From NCBI GenBank assembly GCA_041395205.1, contig JAWLAZ010000001.1, positions 186,001 to 250,000 on the forward strand: 64,000 nt of DNA, given 5' to 3'. The position numbers and the translations under genes are program-made. The notes beneath the pieces are model-generated. The model saw nothing but the letters and a program-made list of their open reading frames with translations, searched no databases and was not told the origin of the DNA. Origin of the DNA: JAHEFU01 sp041395205. Its GTDB lineage: Bacteria; 4484-113; JAFGCY01. Shown piece after piece: positions 57,512 to 64,000 of the stretch (the first letter of the stretch is position 1; each line of letters begins with the position of its first letter).

Positions 57512-58123
57512 ATGAAAGCCATCGCCGGAATCCTCGCCCTGCAGGGCGACTATGAGAAGCACCGCAGCTCGCTCAAGCGGCTGGGCCTGCGCACGCGCTA
57601 CGTGCGGGAAGCCTCCGACCTCGAGGACCTGGCGATGATCGTGCTGCCGGGCGGTGAATCCACCACGATGTCGCTGCTGCTCGACACCACCGGCCTGCGC
57701 GAACCCCTGAGCCTGGCGATCGGCTTCGGCCTGCCCACGCTCGCCACCTGCGCCGGGGCGATCCTGCTCGCGCGTGAACTGCGTGGTGACAGCGGCAGCC
57801 GCAAGGTGCAGACGCTCGGCCTGCTGGATGCCACGCTGGACCGCAACAGCTACGGCCGCCAGCTCGACAGCTTCGAGACCGAAGTGGAGATCGACTGGGC
57901 AGCGCTCGGCGTGGACGACGCGAAGCCGCAGCTGCCGGCCTGGTTCATCCGCGCGCCGCGCATCCTTGATCCCGCCGCCGGCGTGCAGGTCGTGGCGCAG
58001 CATGCCGGTGAAATCGTCGGCGTGCGCCAGGCCAACATCCTCGCCGTGACCTTCCACCCCGAACTGAGCCGCGACAGCCGCCTGCATGCTGCGGTGCTGG
58101 GCTTCGGCGCAGTACGCAGCTGA
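57512..58123 (+). CDS. pdxT: pyridoxal 5'-phosphate synthase glutaminase subunit
   Basis: PdxT releases ammonia from glutamine for PdxS, which builds pyridoxal phosphate. The 203-residue protein has AGILALQGDYEKHRSSLKRLG, the PGGESTTMSLLL loop, the nucleophile Cys in LATCAGAILLA (about 80), and the His-Glu pair in VTFHPELS (about 182/184). Its length matches the family. The start MKAIAG at 57512 has no Shine-Dalgarno sequence but a TAGAAT 8 bases upstream. No pdxS is adjacent. Confidence 0.93.
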   Translation: MKAIAGILALQGDYEKHRSSLKRLGLRTRYVREASDLEDLAMIVLPGGESTTMSLLLDTTGLREPLSLAIGFGLPTLATCAGAILLARELRGDSGSRKVQTLGLLDATLDRNSYGRQLDSFETEVEIDWAALGVDDAKPQLPAWFIRAPRILDPAAGVQVVAQHAGEIVGVRQANILAVTFHPELSRDSRLHAAVLGFGAVRS

Positions 58124-58137
58124 GTAGCGCTGACCGT

Positions 58138-58150
58138 TACAATAGCCCCG
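58138..58150 (+). promoter_or_regulatory. -10 hexamer before the oxidoreductase alpha gene
   Basis: TACAAT (58138-58143) ends 6 bases before the GTG at 58150; no Shine-Dalgarno sequence is present. It gives the 2-oxoacid oxidoreductase pair its own leaderless start behind pdxT. Confidence 0.5.
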
Positions 58151-59871
58151 TGTCATCCCCGGGCAGTCCCCCTGAGCTGAGCATCGGCATCGTCGGCAGC
58201 GGCGGCGACGGCGTCGTGCTGCTCGGCGAACTGCTGGCACACAGCGCGGTGGCGGCCGGACTGTACTGCTACATGGACAAGGTCTTCGGCCCGCAGATCC
58301 GCGGCGGGGAAAGCTCCGCGATCCTGCGCATCAGCCGGGAGGAAGTGCTGCGCAGCGCGGACGAGCTGGATGTGCTGCTCGTGCTGCAGTGGGCGGACCT
58401 GGCGCGCTTCAGCGATGTGCTGAGCCTGGCCGGGAATGCACTGATCTTCTGCTCCTCCGAGGATGAAACATCGCCTGCTGCTGCCGGCCTGCCCGCTGGC
58501 CATCACGGGCCGGTCATCAGCCTGCCGCTCAAGCAGCTGGCGCTGGAGCATGGGCGCAGCAAGCAGGCCCGCAACATGGTGCTGCTCGGCGCGCTGAGCG
58601 GCCTGCTGGACTGGTATCCAGAGCAGCTCAGTGCGGTGCTGGCACGGCGCATGCAGCGCTATGACGAGCGCAGCAGGGAGCACAATCTCGCAGCCGTGGC
58701 CGCCGGACGGGATGCGCTGGCCGGTTGGCAGGAAGGCCCATTGCCCGTGTTGCCAACTGCCGATGCAGCCCCGGAGCTGGTACTGGCCAGTGGCAATGAG
58801 CTGCTGGCCCGCGCAGCCCTGGCGAGTGGCTGCCGCTTCATGGCGGGTTACCCGATCACCCCCGCGAGTGAGATTCTTGAATACATGAACCGCAGGCTGC
58901 CGACGCTCGGCGGAACCTGCATCCAGGCCGAGGATGAAATCGCCGCGGCCTGCCTGACACTTGGCGCGGGCCTCGGCGGCGTGCGCAGCATGAGTGCCAC
59001 CAGCGGGCCCGGCATGACCCTCAAGAGCGAGACGATCGCGCTGGCCGGGATGGCCGGCCTGCCGCTCGTCGTCGTCGACGTGCAGCGCTGCGGACCGAGC
59101 ACCGGGATCCCGACCCGCACGGAACAGGCCGACCTGTACCTCGCGCTGCACGGCGCACATGGCGACAGCCCGCGCATCGTGCTGGCCGCTGCCCATCAGG
59201 CGGACTGCGCGGAACTGGCAACGCAGGCCTTCGAACTCGCCGGACGCTGCCATGCCCCGGTGATCCTGCTCAGCGAGCAGCAGCTGGCCCAGGGTCTGGC
59301 AACGCTGCCGGCCGGCGGCATTCCTGACAACACGGAACCGCCCCCCGGCTGGCCGGAGCGCAGCATCGGCAGTGCGGCACAGGTCCAGCTCACGGGCCTC
59401 GAACATGATGACAAGGGCCGGCCGCTGAGCGATGCCGCCTCACATGAGGCGAATGCCCTGCTGCGCCAGGCCCGCGTTGACAAGGCGCTGGGCAGCGTAC
59501 CCGCGCTGCAGCACGGTGCCCTGGAGGCCGAACTCGGCCTGCTGTGCTGGGGCGGCAGCTACAGCGTCTGCCGCGAGGCCCTGGCCCTGGCCGCGGCACG
59601 CGGTGTGACTGCCGGAATGCTCTGCATCCGGATGCTCTCCCCGCTCGACAGGGAGGCAGTCCAGGCCTGGCTGCAGCGACAGCAGAGCCTTGTCATTGTC
59701 GAGATGAACCACAGCGGCCAGCTGCACGACTACCTCAGGAGCCGGCTGGACCTGCCGGAAATCACGATGTCACTGCGGCGCAGCGGCGGCCGGCCCTGGC
59801 GGCTGGCGGAGCTGGAGGAATTCCTCGTCAGCCACGGCCTGATTCCCCAGGCGCTGGAGGCCCGCCCATGA
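58150..59871 (+). CDS. korA: 2-oxoacid:ferredoxin oxidoreductase, fused gamma-alpha subunit
   Basis: The enzyme oxidatively decarboxylates a 2-oxoacid (2-oxoglutarate is likely) to the acyl-CoA, reducing ferredoxin. The 573-residue subunit has an N-terminal gamma domain (GIVGSGGDGVVLLGELLAHSAVAAGLYCYMDKVFGPQIRGGESSAILRIS, about residues 1-190). The alpha domain has FMAGYPITPASEILEYMNRRL, EDEIAAACLTLGAGLGGVRSMSATSGPGMTLKSETIALAGMAGLPLVVVDVQRCGPSTGIPTRTEQADL. The order and fusion match KorA/OorA-type enzymes. Codons 201-203 are TTG CCA ACT, three rare codons creating TTGCCAA at 58750-58756. ATGA overlap with the beta gene. Confidence 0.92.
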   Translation: MSSPGSPPELSIGIVGSGGDGVVLLGELLAHSAVAAGLYCYMDKVFGPQIRGGESSAILRISREEVLRSADELDVLLVLQWADLARFSDVLSLAGNALIFCSSEDETSPAAAGLPAGHHGPVISLPLKQLALEHGRSKQARNMVLLGALSGLLDWYPEQLSAVLARRMQRYDERSREHNLAAVAAGRDALAGWQEGPLPVLPTADAAPELVLASGNELLARAALASGCRFMAGYPITPASEILEYMNRRLPTLGGTCIQAEDEIAAACLTLGAGLGGVRSMSATSGPGMTLKSETIALAGMAGLPLVVVDVQRCGPSTGIPTRTEQADLYLALHGAHGDSPRIVLAAAHQADCAELATQAFELAGRCHAPVILLSEQQLAQGLATLPAGGIPDNTEPPPGWPERSIGSAAQVQLTGLEHDDKGRPLSDAASHEANALLRQARVDKALGSVPALQHGALEAELGLLCWGGSYSVCREALALAAARGVTAGMLCIRMLSPLDREAVQAWLQRQQSLVIVEMNHSGQLHDYLRSRLDLPEITMSLRRSGGRPWRLAELEEFLVSHGLIPQALEARP

Positions 59872-60620
59872 GCAGCGGTGCCCTGTTCCGCAATGCAACG
59901 GAGCCTGTCTGGTGCGACGGCTGTGGCGACTTCCACGTGCTGGACGGACTGTGCGCCGCGCTGGAAGGGCTGGGTCGTGATCCGCGCCAGGTGGCGCTGG
60001 TCAGCGGCATCGGCTGCAGCTCGCGCCTGCCGGGCTATACGAATGCGCACGGCTTCAACAGCATCCACGGCCGCGCCCTGCCGATCGCCACGGGCCTGAA
60101 GCTGGCCCGTCCGGAACTGGACGTGATCGTGACCGCCGGTGACGGCGACATCTTCAGCATCGGAGCCGCACACCTCATGCATACCGTGCGCCGCAATCCA
60201 CCGGTCACGCTGTTCGTGATGGACAACGGTGTCTACGGCCTGACCAAGGGCCAGCAGTCGCCCACTACCCCCGCCGGCACGCAGATGCGCACCGCCGCCC
60301 AGCCCGTGCAGGAAGGCAGCGTGAACCCGCTCTCACTGATGCTGAGCCTCGGCTGCGGCTTCATCGCCCAGGCCTACAGCGCGGACCCGGCCCGGCTGGT
60401 GGAGCTGATGCAGCAGGCGATTGAGTACCCGGGCTTCAGCTTCCTGAACATCCTCAGCCCCTGTCCGGTATTCCGTGGCGGGATGGGGATCTACAAGGAG
60501 CTGCGGCGCAGTACCCAGGACCTGCAGCAGGGCGGGCATGACCCGCAGGACCCGCGCGCGGCGGCCGCAGTGCTGGCCGATCCGGCGGGGATTCCCGTCG
60601 GCGTGCTGTACAGGCGCTGA
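59868..60620 (+). CDS. korB: 2-oxoacid:ferredoxin oxidoreductase, beta subunit
   Basis: The 250-residue thiamine-diphosphate-binding subunit has cluster cysteines in PVWCDGCGDFHVLDGL (C-x2-C), SGIGCSSRLPGYTNAHGFNSIHGRALPIATGLKLA, the TPP motif TAGDGDIFSIGAAHLMHTVRRNPPVTLFVMDNGVYGLTKGQQSPTT and a distal Cys in NILSPCPVF. It forms the heterodimer with the upstream fused gamma-alpha subunit, whose stop overlaps its ATG. Length is slightly short of the usual 270-290 but complete. Confidence 0.93.
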   Translation: MSSGALFRNATEPVWCDGCGDFHVLDGLCAALEGLGRDPRQVALVSGIGCSSRLPGYTNAHGFNSIHGRALPIATGLKLARPELDVIVTAGDGDIFSIGAAHLMHTVRRNPPVTLFVMDNGVYGLTKGQQSPTTPAGTQMRTAAQPVQEGSVNPLSLMLSLGCGFIAQAYSADPARLVELMQQAIEYPGFSFLNILSPCPVFRGGMGIYKELRRSTQDLQQGGHDPQDPRAAAAVLADPAGIPVGVLYRR

Positions 60621-60637
60621 TCGGCGCGGTCCTGCCA

Positions 60638-60653
60638 TAGAATCTAAGCCCCA
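60638..60653 (+). promoter_or_regulatory. -10 hexamer before the permease gene
   Basis: TAGAAT (60638-60643) ends 9 bases before the ATG at 60653, with no Shine-Dalgarno sequence between. Confidence 0.45.
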
Positions 60654-62347
60654 TGCGAAGCACGGTGCTCCTGCAGGAAATCTCACGCCTGAAGCTGCGG
60701 CTGACGATCCGTCACTTCCGCAAGAATGTTGGCAATACGATCGCGTTGATCGTGGCCTGGCTCGGGATGGGCTTCGGCGCGCTCGCCGGCTGCGGCGCGA
60801 TCGTGGTCACGCTGCTGGGGAAGGGTGGCGATGCCCCGGCGGAGGCCGCGCGCATCCTGATCTGGGTGATGTGGGTGATCGCCCTGGTCTGGATGTTCTC
60901 ACCCTTCGCGCAGATCGACCTGCAGCGCAACCTGGACTTGAACGGCCTGCGCCTGATGCCGCTGTCCGGCAGCCAGTTCCTGCTGGCGGTGCTGCTGGAT
61001 GCGCTGCTCTCCCCGCTCGGGCTGTTCGTGATTCCGTATTCACTGCTGTTCCTCGCCGCGCTGGCTTTCGGCGGGCTGGCCTTCCCGGCGATGCTCGTCA
61101 GCCTGCTGCTGCTGGTGGCGATCCTGCTCTGCTATGCCCAGGCGGTCTACCTGCTCGTCAGCCGCCTGCTGCAGTCACGGCGCTTCGCGGAGATCTCGAT
61201 GGGCCTGGGCCTGCTGATCGTGGTGCTGGTGCAGATTGTCAACTTCGGCTTCCTCGGCGGGATTGACAACATCGGCGGGGACATCATGCATTCCCCGCTG
61301 GCGGTGCTGGTCGGGCCGGTCCAGGCCCTGCTGGCCTGGAGCTTTCCCACGCTCGCGGCCCGGGCCGCGGAAGCCGCCAGCAGCGGGGATCTCCCGACGG
61401 CCCTGCGCGACTGGGGCCTGCTGCTCTGCTGGCTGGCCCCCGGCCTGCTGTTCGTGGGCCGCACCGCCCGGGCCTTCTACGAGGGCGAACTGGAAAGCGG
61501 CGGCAGGGCTGATGAGGGGGCGACTGCCCGGCCCCAGGGCCGCGGCCTGAGCGCTCTGCTCCCCGATGGCGCACTGGCGGCGCTCGTGCAGCGTGAGCAG
61601 CGCTATGCGAAGCGCGACCCGCTGCTGCGCAGCCTGCTGCTGCAGAGCCTGTTCTTCGGGATCTACACCTGCGTGATGATGGTGCTGATCCGCGGACGGA
61701 TCATGTCTGAGGTCCGGGCAGACTGGGAGCACCACCACATCGTCAACTACGTGCTGCTGGGCCTGAGCTTCAGCATGACCTACGCCGAGAGCGGGATCCT
61801 CTTCAACCGCTTCGGCTACGACGGCCAGTCCATGGCGACACTGCTCGCGAGCCCCGTCAGCCGCCTGAGCCTGCTGAGGGCACGCAGCCTGTTCCTGCTC
61901 TCGCACCTCGGCGGCGTGAACCTGCTGCTCGTGCTCACGATGGGCCTGCTGCTGGGCTGCGATGCGCTCTACATCGTCGCGGCGCTGGTGATGATCGTTG
62001 CCAACATCCTGATCGTGGACATGCTCGGCAGCTTCCTCTCGATCGCCTACCCCTTCACCTTCGTGCGTCGCGGCCAGCGCGTGCGGGCCGTGATGCCCCA
62101 GCAGGGCTGCGGCTACCTGCTGCTCTATGCGCTGCTGTTCAACTTCTGCAACCTGCTCGTGGCACCGGGCAGCCTCGCGATCATCCTCGGCACCGTCCTC
62201 CACGATCTGCCGGGGATGCTCGGCGGCAGCCTGCTGGCGCTCCTGATCGCGGGCCTCGCCTGGCATTTCGGCACGGGCCAGGCCGTGGGCTTCCTCGAGC
62301 AGCGCGAACACCGCCTGCTGGAATCCCTCAGCCGCCAGCCGGACTGA
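60653..62347 (+). CDS. large polytopic membrane protein, ABC-2-type permease-like
   Basis: The 564-residue protein has about 12-14 hydrophobic segments in two halves separated by a hydrophilic loop (ESGGRADEGATARPQGRG, about residue 280). The halves carry LRLMPLSGSQFLLAVLLDALLSPLGLFVIPYSL and MATLLASPVSRLSLLRARSLFLLSHLGGVN; the 'SPxxRxxLLxAR' type motif resembles ABC-2 permeases that put a soluble loop next to an ATPase. No ATPase gene is adjacent. It is similar in layout to the protein encoded at 39534, though I cannot show homology by eye. Substrate unknown. Confidence 0.7.
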   Translation: MRSTVLLQEISRLKLRLTIRHFRKNVGNTIALIVAWLGMGFGALAGCGAIVVTLLGKGGDAPAEAARILIWVMWVIALVWMFSPFAQIDLQRNLDLNGLRLMPLSGSQFLLAVLLDALLSPLGLFVIPYSLLFLAALAFGGLAFPAMLVSLLLLVAILLCYAQAVYLLVSRLLQSRRFAEISMGLGLLIVVLVQIVNFGFLGGIDNIGGDIMHSPLAVLVGPVQALLAWSFPTLAARAAEAASSGDLPTALRDWGLLLCWLAPGLLFVGRTARAFYEGELESGGRADEGATARPQGRGLSALLPDGALAALVQREQRYAKRDPLLRSLLLQSLFFGIYTCVMMVLIRGRIMSEVRADWEHHHIVNYVLLGLSFSMTYAESGILFNRFGYDGQSMATLLASPVSRLSLLRARSLFLLSHLGGVNLLLVLTMGLLLGCDALYIVAALVMIVANILIVDMLGSFLSIAYPFTFVRRGQRVRAVMPQQGCGYLLLYALLFNFCNLLVAPGSLAIILGTVLHDLPGMLGGSLLALLIAGLAWHFGTGQAVGFLEQREHRLLESLSRQPD

Positions 62348-63076
62348 TCAGGCCGGGTCGCGCTGCGGGTAGAGCCTGATCTCCGTCGGGCAGGAATTGT
62401 CAGGCCAGCGCACCACGAGTGCAGTCATCTCCGCGACCTCGGCGGGGCGCAGCGCGCGGTCCATGTCGATCCCGCTCTCCTCCACCATCTCGGTGGCGAT
62501 CCAGCCCGGGCAGATCGCGCAGACCTTCAGGCCCAGCTCGCGCTCCTCGCGGAACAGACCCTCGCTGAAGCCCATCACACCGTGCTTGCTGGCGCAGTAG
62601 GCCGCCTCACCGGGAATCCCGAAGCGCCCGGCATTGCTGGCGATGTTGACAAGCACCGCCCGTCCGCGCGCCATGCAGCTTTCCTTCAGGTAGGGCAGGC
62701 AGCAGCGCGTGGCGTGGATCAGCGCGCGCAGGTTGACATCCAGCATGCGGTCGATGTCGAAGGGGTCGGCGCTGTCAACGCGGGCCGGGTAGAACACGCC
62801 GGCATTGTTGACGAGGATGTCGATGCGCTCCCAGCGTTCGTTGACCTCATGGATCGCCGTCTCCAGCTCCTCGCGGTTGCCGAGTTCCGGGGTCCAGATC
62901 CCGGCCGGCGGGGTGTGCTCCGCGCAGAGTTCCGCCGTGCGTTCCAGCCCGGCCTGGTTGCGCCCGAAGAGTGCCACGCGCGCCCCGAGTTCGCTCAGGC
63001 GCAGGGCCACGGCCCGGCCCACGCCGCGGCTGGACCCGGTGACAATGGCAACCTGTCCGGTGATGTCTGTCAGCAT
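62348..63076 (-). CDS. short-chain dehydrogenase/reductase (FabG-like)
   Basis: The 242-residue protein has the cofactor motif TGSSRGVGRA (about residues 14-23), LFGRNQAGLE (NADP-type arginine), NNAG (about 92), the Ser in VNIASNAG, YCASKHGVMGFSEGL (Tyr-x3-Lys) and ICPGWIATEM. The substrate is unknown. It resembles 3-ketoacyl reductase-like SDRs. TATGCT ends 6 bases before the ATG (minus strand), the leaderless arrangement. Its stop is adjacent to the stop of the convergent permease gene. Confidence 0.9.
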   Translation of the reverse strand: MLTDITGQVAIVTGSSRGVGRAVALRLSELGARVALFGRNQAGLERTAELCAEHTPPAGIWTPELGNREELETAIHEVNERWERIDILVNNAGVFYPARVDSADPFDIDRMLDVNLRALIHATRCCLPYLKESCMARGRAVLVNIASNAGRFGIPGEAAYCASKHGVMGFSEGLFREERELGLKVCAICPGWIATEMVEESGIDMDRALRPAEVAEMTALVVRWPDNSCPTEIRLYPQRDPA

Positions 63077-63115
63077 GTGATCAGCATAGCAGGCAGCGCC
63101 GGGTGAGTCCGCTGC

Positions 63116-64000
63116 TCAGTACTCCACGCAGTAGAGCATGCCGTCGAAGTCGAGGTAGGCCACGCCACGGCTGCGGTCCAGCAGCGGCACGCCGCGGCAG
63201 CGCAGGAAGCCATTGCGGCCGATGAGCTGGCCCTGCAGGTCGTAGACCTCCATCCCGCCTTCGCCGACGGCCACGATCCGCCCGCGGGCCAGGTCCACAC
63301 TGAGCCGGATGTCCGCGCTGAGCGGCAGGTTGATGCTGTTCAGCAGCATACCGTCGAGGCCGAGGATCTGCACGAGCCCCTCCCCGTCGCTGACCAGCAC
63401 GCGCTGCTCGGGCAGCAGTTCGATGTAGGTGTTGATGTCCACCCAGGCCCCGCGATACTGCAGCGTGCCTATGTCCTGTACCGGCAGCGGGTTGGGCGGG
63501 TCATGCCGCCAGCGTTCGTTGCCATCGGCACCGAGGCAGCGCAGGCTGCCGCCTGCGTCGATGTAGAGGATCGCGTCGCCTGCGACCAGCAGCGGGCTGC
63601 CGAAGTCACCGGGCAGGGCCTGCTGCCAGAGCTGCACGCCGCTGCCGTCCAGCAGGGCCAGATCCGCCTCGCCGTTGATCGCATTGCTGTCCAGCAGCAA
63701 CAGTCCGCCTCCCGGTCCGCTGAGCTGGTAACTGCCGCCGGGATTGCCGGAATGCCAGAGCAGCTGCGCCTGGTCGTCAATGCAGCGCAGCTCGTCGTTG
63801 GCATCCTCAAGGATCAGCGGGCCGTCGGTTGGCAGCAGCCCGATGTTGGTGTCGAACACGAAGCCGGGATTGATGCGCGCCAGTTCACGGCCATCGGCAT
63901 CGAGGCGCAGGATCTCGGGATGCCCGCTGCCCGTGACGGTGATGTTGGCAGCGCCGCCCATCTGCAGCTGCTGTGGCTGGCTTTCCGTGATCAGCAGCAG
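63116..64000 (-). CDS. PQQ-like beta-propeller protein, N terminus outside the window
   Basis: About 295 C-terminal residues are visible; the frame is open to the right edge. Repeated blades read ILRLDADGRELARIN, LRCIDDQAQLLWHSG, LALLDGSGVQLWQQALPG, LRCLGADGNERWRHDP, VQILGLDGMLLNSINL and MEVYDLQGQLIGRNG, about 40 residues apart. Each has a D(G/Q)xxLW-type turn typical of PQQ/WD-like propellers (PQQ_2, outer-membrane assembly or dehydrogenase-like). No quinoprotein catalytic residues are seen in this part. A secreted or lipid-anchored start is probable but unseen. Confidence 0.8.
   Translation of the reverse strand: MLLITESQPQQLQMGGAANITVTGSGHPEILRLDADGRELARINPGFVFDTNIGLLPTDGPLILEDANDELRCIDDQAQLLWHSGNPGGSYQLSGPGGGLLLLDSNAINGEADLALLDGSGVQLWQQALPGDFGSPLLVAGDAILYIDAGGSLRCLGADGNERWRHDPPNPLPVQDIGTLQYRGAWVDINTYIELLPEQRVLVSDGEGLVQILGLDGMLLNSINLPLSADIRLSVDLARGRIVAVGEGGMEVYDLQGQLIGRNGFLRCRGVPLLDRSRGVAYLDFDGMLYCVEY

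Overview
The window is a GC-rich (about 60-65 % by eye), gene-dense bacterial chromosome segment with no rRNA, tRNA, phage or transposase genes. It encodes a complete Mla-type lipid transport set (MlaE, MlaF, MlaD), an OstA/LptA-like periplasmic protein and many lipoproteins, so the host is a diderm (outer-membrane) bacterium. Ferredoxin-dependent 2-oxoacid oxidoreductase, the PdxT route to vitamin B6, a Rho with a long Arg/Gly/Asp-rich insert, a two-domain CsrA-like protein and a putative selenocysteine peroxiredoxin suggest a poorly sampled lineage. I cannot name the phylum from sequence alone.

Layout. 1-18.9 kb: a Clp N-domain fragment, an EamA-type transporter, tyrS, three secreted or lipoprotein genes, two zinc-ribbon membrane paralogues, a VOC protein, a large lipoprotein with a CXXCH motif, a four-gene ArsR-controlled operon (two SRPBCC proteins, an ankyrin protein and the regulator) with a 13-bp palindromic operator, a pair of 'RPLDDP' repeat secreted proteins, a Rieske protein and gltX. 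19-31 kb: a subtilase lipoprotein with a dockerin, an SDR, CorC-like and YbeY, a two-DTG aspartic-protease-like protein, a tandem CsrA protein, a gene behind a poly-C promoter, and HtpX. 31-41.7 kb: a lipoprotein, a peroxiredoxin with in-frame UGA, a second thioredoxin-fold peroxidase, a compositionally mosaic dnaG, an LptA-like gene, and several heptad-repeat intergenic arrays. 41.7-64 kb: a VIT/VWA protein, rho, a degenerate HD-GYP protein, a nucleotidyltransferase, leuS with a possible attenuator, mlaEFD, pdxT, a korAB-type pair, an ABC-type permease, an SDR and a truncated beta-propeller gene.

Gene control looks unusual in two ways. First, at least a dozen genes have a TANNNT-like -10 hexamer only 6-9 bases before the start codon and no Shine-Dalgarno sequence, which predicts leaderless mRNAs. 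Second, the palindromic heptamer TTGNCAA occurs about 49 times by my reading against about 7 expected from base composition. It sits inside genes and often forces rare codons, so it looks like a selected genome-wide DNA signal.

The most notable single loci are the putative selenoprotein peroxiredoxin with a bSECIS-like hairpin (33005-33544), the likely phase-variable poly-C promoter (28454-28484), the mosaic and frameshifted dnaG (35719-38110), the tandem CsrA (27458-27910), and the heptad-repeat arrays that flank single genes in inverted orientation (22 kb, 34.5 kb and 39.4-41.7 kb). All counts and composition statements are by eye.
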